Assembly (NCBI RefSeq): GCF_001708965.1
Contig: NZ_LVJW01000006.1
Location: forward strand, 496,001 to 560,000
From: Candidatus Thiodiazotropha endoloripes
GTDB taxonomy: Bacteria; Pseudomonadota; Gammaproteobacteria; Chromatiales; Chromatiaceae
Direction of reading: 5' to 3'
Length of the DNA: 64,000 bases
Below, piece by piece: positions 53,560-61,996 of this stretch. The stretch's first letter is position 1; the number at the start of each line of letters is the position of its first letter. The notes beneath the pieces were generated by a model. The model was not told the origin of the DNA, made no database searches, and saw only the letters and a list, made by a program, of their open reading frames with translations. The translations under genes and the position numbers were made by a program.

Positions 53560-53705
53560 TTTCATATTTTCTCAGTTATGGAAAGTCCTCGAATAAGCCG
53601 AAACCAGTCCACTATGTATGTTATTCTAAAACCTCTAAACAGGATTTAATATGTTCAAAACGGGTTAGATCCTGTGCCCCTGAATCAAAAGGCGATAAAG
53701 CTAAC

Positions 53706-54794
53706 ATGACAGACTGTCTCATCGTTGGTGGCGGGATCATCGGCATGCTCACTGCACGGGAACTCTCTGCTGCAGGCATGGATGTCACCTTACTCGAACA
53801 GAGTCGTATTGGCCGGGAATCCTCCTGGGCCGGTGGGGGAATCATCTCCCCGCTCTACCCTTGGCGATATACCAACTCCGTCAATGACCTGGCAGCCTGG
53901 AGTCAGCAATCCTATCCATCCCTTTCTGAGGAACTGAAGGAAGCCTCAGGTATCGATCCAGAGTACACAATCAGTGGACTGTTGATCATTGATCCTGAAG
54001 ATATCGACAAGGCCGTGGATTGGTCATTCAACCGCAAACAAAATCTCAAACTCATTGATGGTAGCGATCTTACCAGTTATGAGCAGACACTGGAGATTGA
54101 CGCCAAGCAAGGCATCTGGATGCCCGATGTTGCCCAAGTACGCAACCCCAGATTGACCCAATCCCTTTACAAAGCCATCAATGACAAAGTTCAAATCCAC
54201 CAGCATTGCAAAGTGGATGAGTTAATCGTAGAAAACAGACAGGTCAAAGGGGTTGAAACTGACAAACAGCGATTCGAAGCTGACCGGGTAGTGATCTGTG
54301 CCGGCGCCTGGAGCCGAACGCTACTGCAATCACTTGCCACGCCACCCACGATCGAACCGGTACTTGGGCAGATGATTATTTTCAAACATCAGCCTGAAAG
54401 GATTACCCGGATCACACTCCACCAGGACCGCTACGTAATTCCCCGACGTGATGGCCGGGTTCTGGTTGGCAGCACGCTGGAACACAGAGGGTTTGAAAAA
54501 ACCACAACAGAAGCGGCAAAGCAGGAACTCAAAACTTACGCTCTGAACCACTTTCCGGAATTGGCCCATGCTGAAATTGAGCACCATTGGGCAGGACTGC
54601 GACCAGGTTCACCCAAAGGTATCCCATATATTGGAGAGCTGCCAGAAATCTCTGGTCTCTATGTTAATGCAGGTCATTTCCGTAACGGTGTTGTACTTGG
54701 CCCAGCCTCATGCCGTCTTCTTGCAGACATTGTCCTAGAACGGCCACCAGTACTTCCAAGCCAACCTTACAGCCTTGATGCGAAAAGATTTTAA
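53706..54794 (+). CDS. thiO: Glycine oxidase ThiO
   Basis: FAD enzyme that converts glycine to iminoglycine for thiazole synthesis in thiamin formation. The 362-residue protein has the dinucleotide fold GGGIIGMLTARELSAAGMDVTLLEQ at the N-terminus, a substrate domain with RIGRESSWAGGGIISPL, and the family ending HWAGLRPGSPKGIPYIGELPEISGLYVNAGHFRNGVVLGPASCRLLADI. No thiS, thiG or TPP riboswitch is adjacent. Some D-amino acid oxidases look alike, so the name is moderately sure. Confidence 0.87.
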   Translation: MTDCLIVGGGIIGMLTARELSAAGMDVTLLEQSRIGRESSWAGGGIISPLYPWRYTNSVNDLAAWSQQSYPSLSEELKEASGIDPEYTISGLLIIDPEDIDKAVDWSFNRKQNLKLIDGSDLTSYEQTLEIDAKQGIWMPDVAQVRNPRLTQSLYKAINDKVQIHQHCKVDELIVENRQVKGVETDKQRFEADRVVICAGAWSRTLLQSLATPPTIEPVLGQMIIFKHQPERITRITLHQDRYVIPRRDGRVLVGSTLEHRGFEKTTTEAAKQELKTYALNHFPELAHAEIEHHWAGLRPGSPKGIPYIGELPEISGLYVNAGHFRNGVVLGPASCRLLADIVLERPPVLPSQPYSLDAKRF

Positions 54795-54851
54795 TAATAA
54801 ATTCCGATAGTTAAGCCCAGAACACATGAATACGTCCAGATAATACAGGCT

Positions 54852-54880
54852 AGACCACGTGATCAAGATAGGTCTATAAT
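54852..54880 (+). promoter_or_regulatory. Promoter of the tRNA-Thr gene
   Basis: A consensus -10, TATAAT (54875-54880), preceded by a -35-like AGACCA with about 17 bp spacing, followed by a GC-rich discriminator (TGCCCGCC), as expected for a stable RNA promoter under growth-rate control. Confidence 0.65.
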
Positions 54881-54892
54881 TGCCCGCCTTCA

Positions 54893-54968
<76 letters not shown>

Positions 54969-55092
54969 TCCATCACCTACCCTGCCGCCACTCATAAGTG
55001 GAAATTTTCTGTTGATGAATTAAGCTATCTTCAGGCCAGAACATCAGCTATTATCTGCTGCCATTTCTCTCTCAGGAGCCGATCTACTCCCC

Positions 55093-55428
55093 ATGCGCCT
55101 TTTTAAAATCGTCTTTTTAAATCAGGGGAAAGTCTACGAAATCTTCGCCCGCACCGTTCGCCAGGGTGAGCTCTATGGTTTCGTGGAGGTTGAGGATCTG
55201 ATCTTTCAGGAAACCAGCAGTTTGGTCGTGGATCCATCGGCTGAGAAATTGAAAGAGGAGTTCTCAGGCGTGCAACGAACCCGCATACCGATCCACTCCG
55301 TGATCCGTATCGATGAGGTGGAAAAACAGGAGCATGGCCCGGGTAAGATCATTGAGATTGATGCGGATTCCAATATCACGCCATTTCCCAACCATTTTAT
55401 CAATCCAAAAAACAATCCAGAGAAGTAA
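55093..55428 (+). CDS. DUF1820 family protein
   Basis: A 111-residue cytoplasmic protein of the gammaproteobacterial DUF1820 family: RLFKIVFLNQGKVYEIFARTVRQGELYGFVEVEDLIFQE, EKLKEEFSGVQRTRIPIHSVIRIDEVEKQ. It probably forms an SH3/Sm-like barrel. Function unknown. The ribosome binding site is the CAGGAGCC stretch upstream. Confidence 0.88.
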   Translation: MRLFKIVFLNQGKVYEIFARTVRQGELYGFVEVEDLIFQETSSLVVDPSAEKLKEEFSGVQRTRIPIHSVIRIDEVEKQEHGPGKIIEIDADSNITPFPNHFINPKNNPEK

Positions 55429-55506
55429 CTCGCCTATTGCGATTACGCATTGATCCATAGAGCGGAATATTGAGAATAACGGTGTACTCCACTACTCCCT
55501 CTCAAT

Positions 55507-56076
55507 ATGAAACAGTTTACCTTACTACTCACAATCCTCCTGCTTGTCAGTGGCTGTTCTGAGCATAACTCTGATGCTTCAGACGCTGAATTTTCAGCAA
55601 ATCCGCCGTTGATCGTTGCTGCTGAAGCCGGCGACCTACCAACCATACGCAAATTGATTGAGGATCAGAGCCCCGTGGATGTGCAGGATGCCTGTATGTG
55701 GACGCCACTTATGAAAGCCTCGCTGAATGGTCATCTGGAAGCGACTCAACGTCTGCTCGATGCAGGAGCCAATGTTAATCAGGTCGATAAGGGTGGTTAT
55801 TCAGCCATGATGCTGGCAGTTTCCAATAACCATCACCGGATCGCCGAGCTGTTGTTAAGCCATGGCGCGGATGTCAACCAAATTGAGACAACAGGCGGTT
55901 GGAGCGCGCTGATCTGGGCAGCAAAACTGGGACACACAGATTCGGTAGCAGTCCTGCTTGCACATAACGCCAACACCACTCTCAAAGACTTCGATCATAT
56001 GAACGCCTTGGATTGGGCAACAAAAAATCAGCACAACGAAATCTTGGCCTTGTTCGAAACCCAAGATTCGCAATAA
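55507..56076 (+). CDS. Ankyrin-repeat lipoprotein
   Basis: A 189-residue exported protein with a lipobox (LLLVSGCSEHN, Cys17). Four ankyrin repeats follow (PLIVAAEAGDLPTIRKLIEDQ, TPLMKASLNGHLEATQRLLDAGANVNQVD, SAMMLAVSNNHHRIAELLLSHGADVNQ, SALIWAAKLGHTDSVAVLLAHNANT). It is likely a periplasmic protein-binding module. The ribosome binding site is weak. Confidence 0.9.
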   Translation: MKQFTLLLTILLLVSGCSEHNSDASDAEFSANPPLIVAAEAGDLPTIRKLIEDQSPVDVQDACMWTPLMKASLNGHLEATQRLLDAGANVNQVDKGGYSAMMLAVSNNHHRIAELLLSHGADVNQIETTGGWSALIWAAKLGHTDSVAVLLAHNANTTLKDFDHMNALDWATKNQHNEILALFETQDSQ

Positions 56077-56302
56077 GTATCATTTATGATCTACCCCAGC
56101 TGAATGGGTTACTGATTAATTTGATTAATACCTTAACTCAGTAATCTGGCAAGCTTACGCCACACACACTTAACATAATTCTGTGTAAATACCGGATTCA
56201 CTGATCTGGATCATCAGTAGATGCGGGATGAAATTCTAAGATGTACCGACGAGATGGAAATCTCTCTTCATGATCTGGGCTTTTGTTCTGGAGGTGTATC
56301 CC

Positions 56303-56755
56303 ATGCCAAGCCGTATTACCAATGATCAAAGTCTTCGCGATGCCATAGGCCAGCTCTCAGCGACACAACAACGCGCCTTGGCGGGTAAGTTTGTGGCCAG
56401 TGTCGAACATTTGAGTGCTGACCCAAGGGTTTCCAGAGCCGTTCAGGCCGCTACCAATCCGGAGCTGAATCCCCAGGAGATCGAAGCTGCATACAAAGAA
56501 GTCAAAAGCTTTGCCACACAAACCTATACCGCATGCGGCCGGGATGCTGACTGGGCAGCTCAAGCTGAACACTTTGTCGCTGCCGCTGCGGCAGCCTCGC
56601 TTGCGCCTGATGAACCCGATGAGAGCAAAGGTGCCTGGCGCGCCGCCATGCAGGCAAGGATGGCTAAGAACTGCGAAATGATTCTGAACAATGAAGGTGG
56701 GTTGGCCAACGAATCTGAAAGGCAGTATGAGTTAGCTGAGGCATTCATACCTTAA
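56303..56755 (+). CDS. Hypothetical alpha-helical protein, 150 residues
   Basis: A soluble helical protein (MPSRITNDQSLRDAIGQLSATQQRAL...), rich in Ala, with one charged AxxAxxA stretch (AEHFVAAAAAASLAPDEPDESKGAWRAAMQARMAKNCEMIL) and two cysteines. GGAGGTGTATCCC lies directly before the chosen ATG; the longer frame from 56270 has no such site. No family recognised. It converges on pilU. Confidence 0.7.
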   Translation: MPSRITNDQSLRDAIGQLSATQQRALAGKFVASVEHLSADPRVSRAVQAATNPELNPQEIEAAYKEVKSFATQTYTACGRDADWAAQAEHFVAAAAAASLAPDEPDESKGAWRAAMQARMAKNCEMILNNEGGLANESERQYELAEAFIP

Positions 56756-56772
56756 CCACTTAGCTTCTTAAA

Positions 56773-56832
56773 CCAGTCCGCAAATCAACACCATCGCTTG
56801 ACGACTGTTAGTGGCGTTCAATTGCGGACTGG
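56773..56832. terminator. Long-loop inverted repeat between convergent genes
   Basis: CCAGTCCGCAA at 56773-56783 is the exact inverse of TTGCGGACTGG at 56822-56832 (11 bp stem, 38-base loop). It lies between the 150-residue protein gene and pilU, so it could stop both. There is no T run. Confidence 0.42.
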
Positions 56833-56837
56833 ATTGC

Positions 56838-57962
56838 TCAACTCTTGCCATCCATCAAGGTGATTCCGTTCAGTCCGTCAACCAGCGAGTCGCTGGTCTG
56901 GCTGGCCCCAAGCTTTATCATCAGGCGCACATCATTGGCCGAATCCGCATGAGCCAGTGCGTTTTCGTAGCTGATAACCCCCTCTTCATAGAGTCGATAG
57001 AGGTGCTGATCAAACGTGATCATGCCAAGCTCGTTAGATCGCTTCATCAGCTCTTTGAGTTTGTGAATCTCACCTTTACGGATCAATTCTGAAGCCAGGG
57101 GTGTATTGAGCAATACCTCAATCGCTGCACGCCGACCACTACCATCAGCTTTTGGTATCAGCTGTTGAGCCACGATCGACTTCAGGTTCAGCGACAGATC
57201 CATGAATATCTGTTCCCGATGATCCTCTGGAAAGAAGTGAATAATCCGGTCCAGCGCCTGGTTGGCATTGTTCGCATGCAGGGTTGAAAGACAGAGATGG
57301 CCAGTCTCAGCGAATGCAATCGCGTGTTCCATGGTCTCCCGGGTACGAATCTCGCCAATCAGTATAACATCAGGGGCCTGACGCAGGGTATTCTTCAGTG
57401 CCACCTGATAGGACTCGGTATCGATACCGACCTCCCGCTGGGTGATGATGCACTGATTGTGGTCATGCATGAATTCGATGGGATCTTCAATGCTGACGAT
57501 ATGGCCGTCCCCACGATTATTTCGATAGCCGATCATGGCGGCCAGAGAGGTCGACTTACCGGTACCCGTCGCCCCGACGAAGATCACCAGGCCACGCTTG
57601 GCCATGGAGAGATCCTGCAGTATTGAAGGAAGATAGAGGGATTCAAGGCTCGGGATATTGGTCTCTATACGTCGCAGTACCATGCCCACCGCATCCCGCT
57701 GGACAAAGGCGCTGACACGAAACCGACCAACCTTTTTTGCACTGATGGCAAAGTTGCATTCATGGGTTTCATCAAACTCTTTCTGCTGGGCATCGGTCAT
57801 GATGCTGTAGGTCAGTGTTTTGGTCTGCTGAGCGGTCAGTGCCGTCTTGTTGACCGGATGAATCTTGCCATCAACTTTGATTGAAGGCTCCCGTCCAGCG
57901 GTAATGAAGAGATCCGAGGCCTTGTTCTTGACCATCATGGCTAGGAGTGTGTTCAGTTCCAT
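56838..57962 (-). CDS. pilU: Pilus retraction ATPase PilU
   Basis: A 374-residue AAA-type ATPase of the PilT/PilU group: GATGTGKSTSLAAM (Walker A, Lys136), HIVSIEDPIEFMHDHNQCIITQREVGIDTESY (Asp box), VILIGEIRTRETMEHAIAFAETGHLCLSTLHANNANQALDRIIHFFP (Walker B and His box). The C-terminal extension past the ATPase core is typical of PilU. The start at 57962 follows GAGGACAAGACT; the longer frame from 58004 has an unlikely acidic leader. It is downstream of pilT across a spacer with a REP-like repeat. Confidence 0.93.
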   Translation of the reverse strand: MELNTLLAMMVKNKASDLFITAGREPSIKVDGKIHPVNKTALTAQQTKTLTYSIMTDAQQKEFDETHECNFAISAKKVGRFRVSAFVQRDAVGMVLRRIETNIPSLESLYLPSILQDLSMAKRGLVIFVGATGTGKSTSLAAMIGYRNNRGDGHIVSIEDPIEFMHDHNQCIITQREVGIDTESYQVALKNTLRQAPDVILIGEIRTRETMEHAIAFAETGHLCLSTLHANNANQALDRIIHFFPEDHREQIFMDLSLNLKSIVAQQLIPKADGSGRRAAIEVLLNTPLASELIRKGEIHKLKELMKRSNELGMITFDQHLYRLYEEGVISYENALAHADSANDVRLMIKLGASQTSDSLVDGLNGITLMDGKS

Positions 57963-58030
57963 AGTCTTGTCCTCTTTACACTCGTATTCATAGGCTGATC
58001 CCAAAGCGTCAGCTGTTGGGACGAGAGCCT

Positions 58031-58063
58031 GGGGCCTGTTGACACGATTTCAATCGACCCTGG
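58031..58063. repeat. Diverged REP-like repeat between pilT and pilU
   Basis: GGGGCCTGTTGACACGATTT matches the left part of the family; the right arm is changed (ACCCTGGGG). Confidence 0.5.
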
Positions 58064-58120
58064 GGTTCTACCTGCAAGAGTGATTGTTAATCCTGATTGT
58101 ATTAATGATACAACATCAGA

Positions 58121-59155
58121 CTAAAACTGATCCTTGTTCTGCGCTTTTGCCTTGGCATCCAGACGGCTGACCACACCCTTCTGTACCAGCTCTTTCAGCG
58201 CCTGGTCCATGGTCTGCATGCCTGCCGCCTGACCGGTCTGAATCGCTGAATACATCTGCGCCACCTTATCCTCACGGATCAGATTTCGGATCGCCGGTGT
58301 ACCCACCATAATCTCCCAGGCGGCGATTCGACCTCCACCGATCTTTTTCAGAAGGGTCTGGGCGACCACCGAGCGCAAAGACTCGGAAAGCATGGAGCGA
58401 ACCATCGACTTCTCACCAGCCGGGAACACATCGATGATACGGTCGATGGTCTTCGCTGCCGAACTGGTGTGCAGAGTCCCGAATACCAGATGGCCGGTCT
58501 CGGCCGCTGTCAGTGCCAAACGGATGGTTTCAAGGTCACGCAACTCACCCACCAGGATGATATCCGGATCCTCACGTAGCGCAGAACGCAGAGCTTCGGC
58601 GAAACCCAGGGTATCCCTGTGGACCTCACGCTGATTGATCAGACACTTTTTACTGCTGTGGACGAATTCGATCGGATCTTCGATGGTAAGAATGTGGGAG
58701 TAATCATTGTCGTTTTTGTAGTCCATCATGGCGGCAAGCGTCGTCGACTTACCGGAACCTGTCGGGCCGGTAACCAACACCAGTCCACGAGGCACATCGA
58801 CAATGTCCCTGAAGATCTGAGGGCAGCCCAGATCATCCAGGGTCAACACCTTGGAGGGGATGGTACGAAATACCGCGGATGCGCCACGGGCCTGATTGAA
58901 GGCATTGACACGAAAGCGGGCAAGCCCGGGGATCTCAAAGGAGAAGTCGTTTTCCAGAAACTCTTCAAAATCCTTTCGCTGCTTGTCGTTCATGATGTCA
59001 TACACCAGGGCATGCACCACCTTATGTTCAAGCGCCGGAACGTTGATGCGGCGAATGTCTCCATCTACACGGATCATTGGCGGCAAACCAGCGGAAAGGT
59101 GTAAATCAGATGCGTTGTGTTTGACACTGAAGGCCAATAGTTCAGCGATATCCAT
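58121..59155 (-). CDS. pilT: Pilus retraction ATPase PilT
   Basis: A 344-residue ATPase driving pilus retraction and twitching. It has an N-terminal PAS-like domain, then GPTGSGKSTTLAAMMDYKN (Walker A, Lys136), ILTIEDPIEFVHSSKKCLINQREVHRDTLGF, and VGELRDLETIRLALTAAETGHLVFGTLHTSSAAKTIDRIIDVFPAGEK with the AIRNLIRE motif near the C-terminus. Together these are diagnostic. It is divergent to yggS, the standard gammaproteobacterial arrangement. Confidence 0.96.
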   Translation of the reverse strand: MDIAELLAFSVKHNASDLHLSAGLPPMIRVDGDIRRINVPALEHKVVHALVYDIMNDKQRKDFEEFLENDFSFEIPGLARFRVNAFNQARGASAVFRTIPSKVLTLDDLGCPQIFRDIVDVPRGLVLVTGPTGSGKSTTLAAMMDYKNDNDYSHILTIEDPIEFVHSSKKCLINQREVHRDTLGFAEALRSALREDPDIILVGELRDLETIRLALTAAETGHLVFGTLHTSSAAKTIDRIIDVFPAGEKSMVRSMLSESLRSVVAQTLLKKIGGGRIAAWEIMVGTPAIRNLIREDKVAQMYSAIQTGQAAGMQTMDQALKELVQKGVVSRLDAKAKAQNKDQF

Positions 59156-59409
59156 TCATTCCCCCGTTGTACTCAGGCTTGTCAAGCCTACCATTGTTGA
59201 TCGCAAATCGTGGTACTCTATCTCCAGCCGGACGGCCATTATCCCCTTATCGACATCCAGACAGATATATTTAACCGGCGCCTGGACTTGAAATGGCATC
59301 AGCCTGACCGCATTTGCAGTGTAGAACGTACTACGGGATTAATGATATACCAAACCGCCTGACAATTAACTTTTCGCCCTGCAAACAAGGCATAGGCCTG
59401 AAGACGAAC

Positions 59410-60123
59410 GTGACAGACAACACCGTATCAACTCCCGATCAACTGCGACAACGCTTCGAGGCTGTAGAGCAGCGCATCCAGCAGGCAACCGCAGCCTGTC
59501 AGCGGGAAACCGACTCTGTGGAGCTGCTGGCCGTCAGCAAGACCCGCAGCAGCGAGGAGATTCGCGCACTGGCCGTCCTGGGCCAGAGAATGTTCGGTGA
59601 AAACTACCTGCAGGAGGCGATAAGTAAAATCGAGCAACTGGCCGAGCTCAACCTCTGCTGGCATTTTATCGGCCGTATCCAGAGCAACAAAACCAGGCCG
59701 ATCGCCGAACACTTCGACTGGGTACACAGTGTCGCCAGCCTGAAACACGCCACCCGCCTGAGTCAACAGCGCCCGGAGGGGATGTCGCCCCTGAACATCT
59801 GCCTGCAGGTGAATACCAGTGGCGAGGCGAGTAAGGACGGGCACTCACCAGAAGAGCTGGCACAATTGCTACCCGCCTACCAACAGCTGGACAGGATCAT
59901 TGTCAGGGGATTGATGACCATACCGGCACCGGTTGCAGAGACTGAAGACCCCAAGCAGTCACTGAAACTGTTACACATATTGCGTGACCAGCTGAAGACA
60001 GCGGATAATCCCCTGAACACCCTATCCATGGGAATGTCTGACGATCTGGAGGATGCAATCTGCGAAGGTTCGACCATCGTCAGAATCGGCACCGCAATTT
60101 TTGGCCCGCGAAACTATAACTAG
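59410..60123 (+). CDS. yggS: YggS-family PLP homeostasis protein
   Basis: A 237-residue PLP-binding protein (COG0325) controlling free pyridoxal phosphate. The PLP lysine lies in SVELLAVSKTRSSEEIRAL; FGENYLQEAISKI, WHFIGRIQSNKTRPIAEHFDWVHSV and TLSMGMSDDLEDAICEGSTIVRIGTAIFG are the family motifs. Start: the GTG at 59410 (GTGACAGACAACACCG) gives the family-length protein, while the longer frame from 59314 includes an unlikely Cys-rich leader. It begins the yggS-proC-yggT-yggU unit. Confidence 0.93.
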   Translation: MTDNTVSTPDQLRQRFEAVEQRIQQATAACQRETDSVELLAVSKTRSSEEIRALAVLGQRMFGENYLQEAISKIEQLAELNLCWHFIGRIQSNKTRPIAEHFDWVHSVASLKHATRLSQQRPEGMSPLNICLQVNTSGEASKDGHSPEELAQLLPAYQQLDRIIVRGLMTIPAPVAETEDPKQSLKLLHILRDQLKTADNPLNTLSMGMSDDLEDAICEGSTIVRIGTAIFGPRNYN

Positions 60124-60202
60124 TGTGGTGCCCCATGTTAAGTGACAATAGTAGAAGCCTCACTTGGCACCTGTACAAAATCCATACGGACAGAACCGCA
60201 GC

Positions 60203-61039
60203 ATGAAAAGCGATAAAATTACATTCATCGGTGGCGGCAACATGGCAACCAGCCTGATCGGCGGCCTGATCGCCGACGAATATGAGAATCGGGCGATCAC
60301 TGTCAGTGATCCAGACCTGGACAAGTTGAGCCAGTTGGCCGCCCGCTATGGCGTTACCACCGAACCGGACAACAATCTGTCCGTGGCTCAGGCTGAAATC
60401 GTAGTGCTGGCCGTCAAACCCCAGATCATGGAGCCAGTGGCCCGGGCATTGGCCCCGGCGCTGCAGCAAAACAAACCCCTGGTCATCTCTATTGCGGCGG
60501 GAATCACAGCTGGTGCACTGGCCGATTGGCTCGGCTCAGAGCTGCCGCTGGTACGCAGCATGCCCAACACACCGGCGATGATTCAATCCGGTGCGACAGG
60601 ACTCTATGCGGGTGCATCGGTAAACGAGCATCAGCGAAATCAGGCTGAGAGCATTCTGCGCGCCGTCGGAATGACCCGCTGGGTGGAGGATGAATCCCTG
60701 ATCGATGCCATAACGGCGGTCTCCGGCAGCGGGCCTGCCTACTTCTTCCTGGTCATGGAAGCCATGGAGGAGTCGGCCAGAGCCCTGGGGCTGGATGAGG
60801 AGAGTGCCCGGCTGATGACCCTGCAAACCGCGCTGGGCGCAGCCCGTATGGCGATCGAAAGCAGCGACTCCCCGGCCCTGTTGAGGCAGAAAGTGACCTC
60901 TCCCGGCGGCACCACGGAACGGGCATTGGGCATCCTCGAAGCGGGGGGATTGCGCACACTGTTCAATGAGGCTCTGCAGGGTGCGGCAGAACGCTCCCGG
61001 GAACTCTCCGATCTACTAGGACATAAAGAAAATGGGTAG
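60203..61039 (+). CDS. proC: Pyrroline-5-carboxylate reductase
   Basis: Last step of proline synthesis. The 278-residue NAD(P)-enzyme has the Rossmann fold GGGNMATSLIGGLI, VVLAVKPQIM, RSMPNTPAMIQSGATGLYA and the dimer helix region ITAVSGSGPAYFFLVMEAMEESARALGLDEE, plus KVTSPGGTTERAL. The ATG at 60203 is used; the longer frame adds an unlikely leader. Its last bases overlap the yggT start. Confidence 0.95.
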   Translation: MKSDKITFIGGGNMATSLIGGLIADEYENRAITVSDPDLDKLSQLAARYGVTTEPDNNLSVAQAEIVVLAVKPQIMEPVARALAPALQQNKPLVISIAAGITAGALADWLGSELPLVRSMPNTPAMIQSGATGLYAGASVNEHQRNQAESILRAVGMTRWVEDESLIDAITAVSGSGPAYFFLVMEAMEESARALGLDEESARLMTLQTALGAARMAIESSDSPALLRQKVTSPGGTTERALGILEAGGLRTLFNEALQGAAERSRELSDLLGHKENG

Positions 61040-61610
61040 CAGTTATCTCACCAACCCAGTGGTGTTTCTGGTTCAGACCCTGTTCGGTCTCTACATTCTT
61101 GCCATTCTGCTGCGGTTTCTGCTGCAGATCGTGAAAGCGGACTTCTATAACCCGATCTCTCAGTTCCTGGTCAAAGTGACCAATCCACCGCTGAAACTGC
61201 TGCGCCGGGTGATTCCCGGGTTTGGCGGCATCGATCTCTCATCCCTGATCCTCGCCTGGGTGTTGAAGACCGCGGAACTGTTTATTGTGATCCTGATTGC
61301 AGGACAAAGCGCCAGCCTGCTGGGCCCTTTGCTGCTGGCCATCCCTGAACTTATCGAACTGACCATCAACATCTTTCTGTTTGCCGTACTGATCCAGGTG
61401 ATTCTCAGTTGGGTCAGTCCCGGTAACTACAATCCGGCGGTGAGCCTGCTCTACAGTCTCACAGGACCGGTTATGCGACCTGCACAAAAACTGCTGCCAC
61501 CAGTCGGTGGCCTTGACCTCTCACCGATGCTGGTAATGATCGGCCTGGTACTGCTCAAAATGCTTCTCATTCCGCCCCTGCAGCAACTCACCACCAGCCT
61601 CATTCAATGA
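61032..61610 (+). CDS. yggT: YggT family membrane protein
   Basis: A 192-residue inner membrane protein made of two repeated YggT modules, each with a hydrophobic helix, the motif NPISQFLVKVTNPPLKLLRRVIP (first) and NPAVSLLYSLTGPVMRPAQKLLPPVGG (second), and a further helix. It overlaps proC by eight bases and yggU by four, so translation is coupled. Linked to osmotic or division functions in the literature. Confidence 0.94.
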   Translation: MGSSYLTNPVVFLVQTLFGLYILAILLRFLLQIVKADFYNPISQFLVKVTNPPLKLLRRVIPGFGGIDLSSLILAWVLKTAELFIVILIAGQSASLLGPLLLAIPELIELTINIFLFAVLIQVILSWVSPGNYNPAVSLLYSLTGPVMRPAQKLLPPVGGLDLSPMLVMIGLVLLKMLLIPPLQQLTTSLIQ

Positions 61611-61891
61611 GCTGGTACCAATGGCAGCAGGATGATCTGATTCTGCGCCTGAGGATACAGCCAAAGGCTTCCAGGGACCGGTTTATAGGCCCCTACGGGG
61701 ATAATCAGTACAAAGTGTCGATTACCGCCCCACCCGTGGACGGACAGGCCAACGACCGGCTGTTGAAGTTCATTGCCAAGACTTTCGACCTGCCACGCAG
61801 CAGAATCGAACTGCTCTCCGGAGAGAGCTCCCGTAGTAAGTGCCTGAAACTAAAGTCCCCAGGGTGTCTGCCGATAGAAATTGAGAAGTGA
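61607..61891 (+). CDS. yggU: YggU/DUF167 family protein
   Basis: A 94-residue cytoplasmic protein: LRLRIQPKASRDRFIGPYGDNQYKVSITAPPVDGQANDRLLKFIAKTFDLPRSRIELLSGESSRSKCLKL is the DUF167 signature nearly end to end. Function unknown. It starts with an ATGA overlap with yggT and ends the conserved cluster. Confidence 0.94.
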   Translation: MSWYQWQQDDLILRLRIQPKASRDRFIGPYGDNQYKVSITAPPVDGQANDRLLKFIAKTFDLPRSRIELLSGESSRSKCLKLKSPGCLPIEIEK

Positions 61892-61992
61892 GACTGGGGC
61901 TATGGCACCAGGCTTGTTCCTCTAGTATTATTATTCCTACAGCTGAACCGGATAGTGGAATACTCCTTCCGGCTAATGTGAGACTGGGGCTA
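61888..61992 (+). repeat. 15-bp direct repeat flanking the spacer before the dynamin-like gene
   Basis: GTGAGACTGGGGCTA occurs at 61888-61902, spanning the yggU stop, and again at 61978-61992, just before the dynamin-like start. The 90-bp unit looks like a footprint of a small duplication or a lost insertion. Confidence 0.6.
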
Positions 61993-61996
61993 GTGC

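Noticed and set aside
53482-53705. A TPP riboswitch before thiO
   Set aside because: None of the conserved thi-box sequence was seen; the spacer holds the pilus operon terminator.
59314-59409. N-terminal extension of the yggS frame
   Set aside because: It lies in the divergent promoter region, is Cys-rich, and the internal GTG gives the family length.
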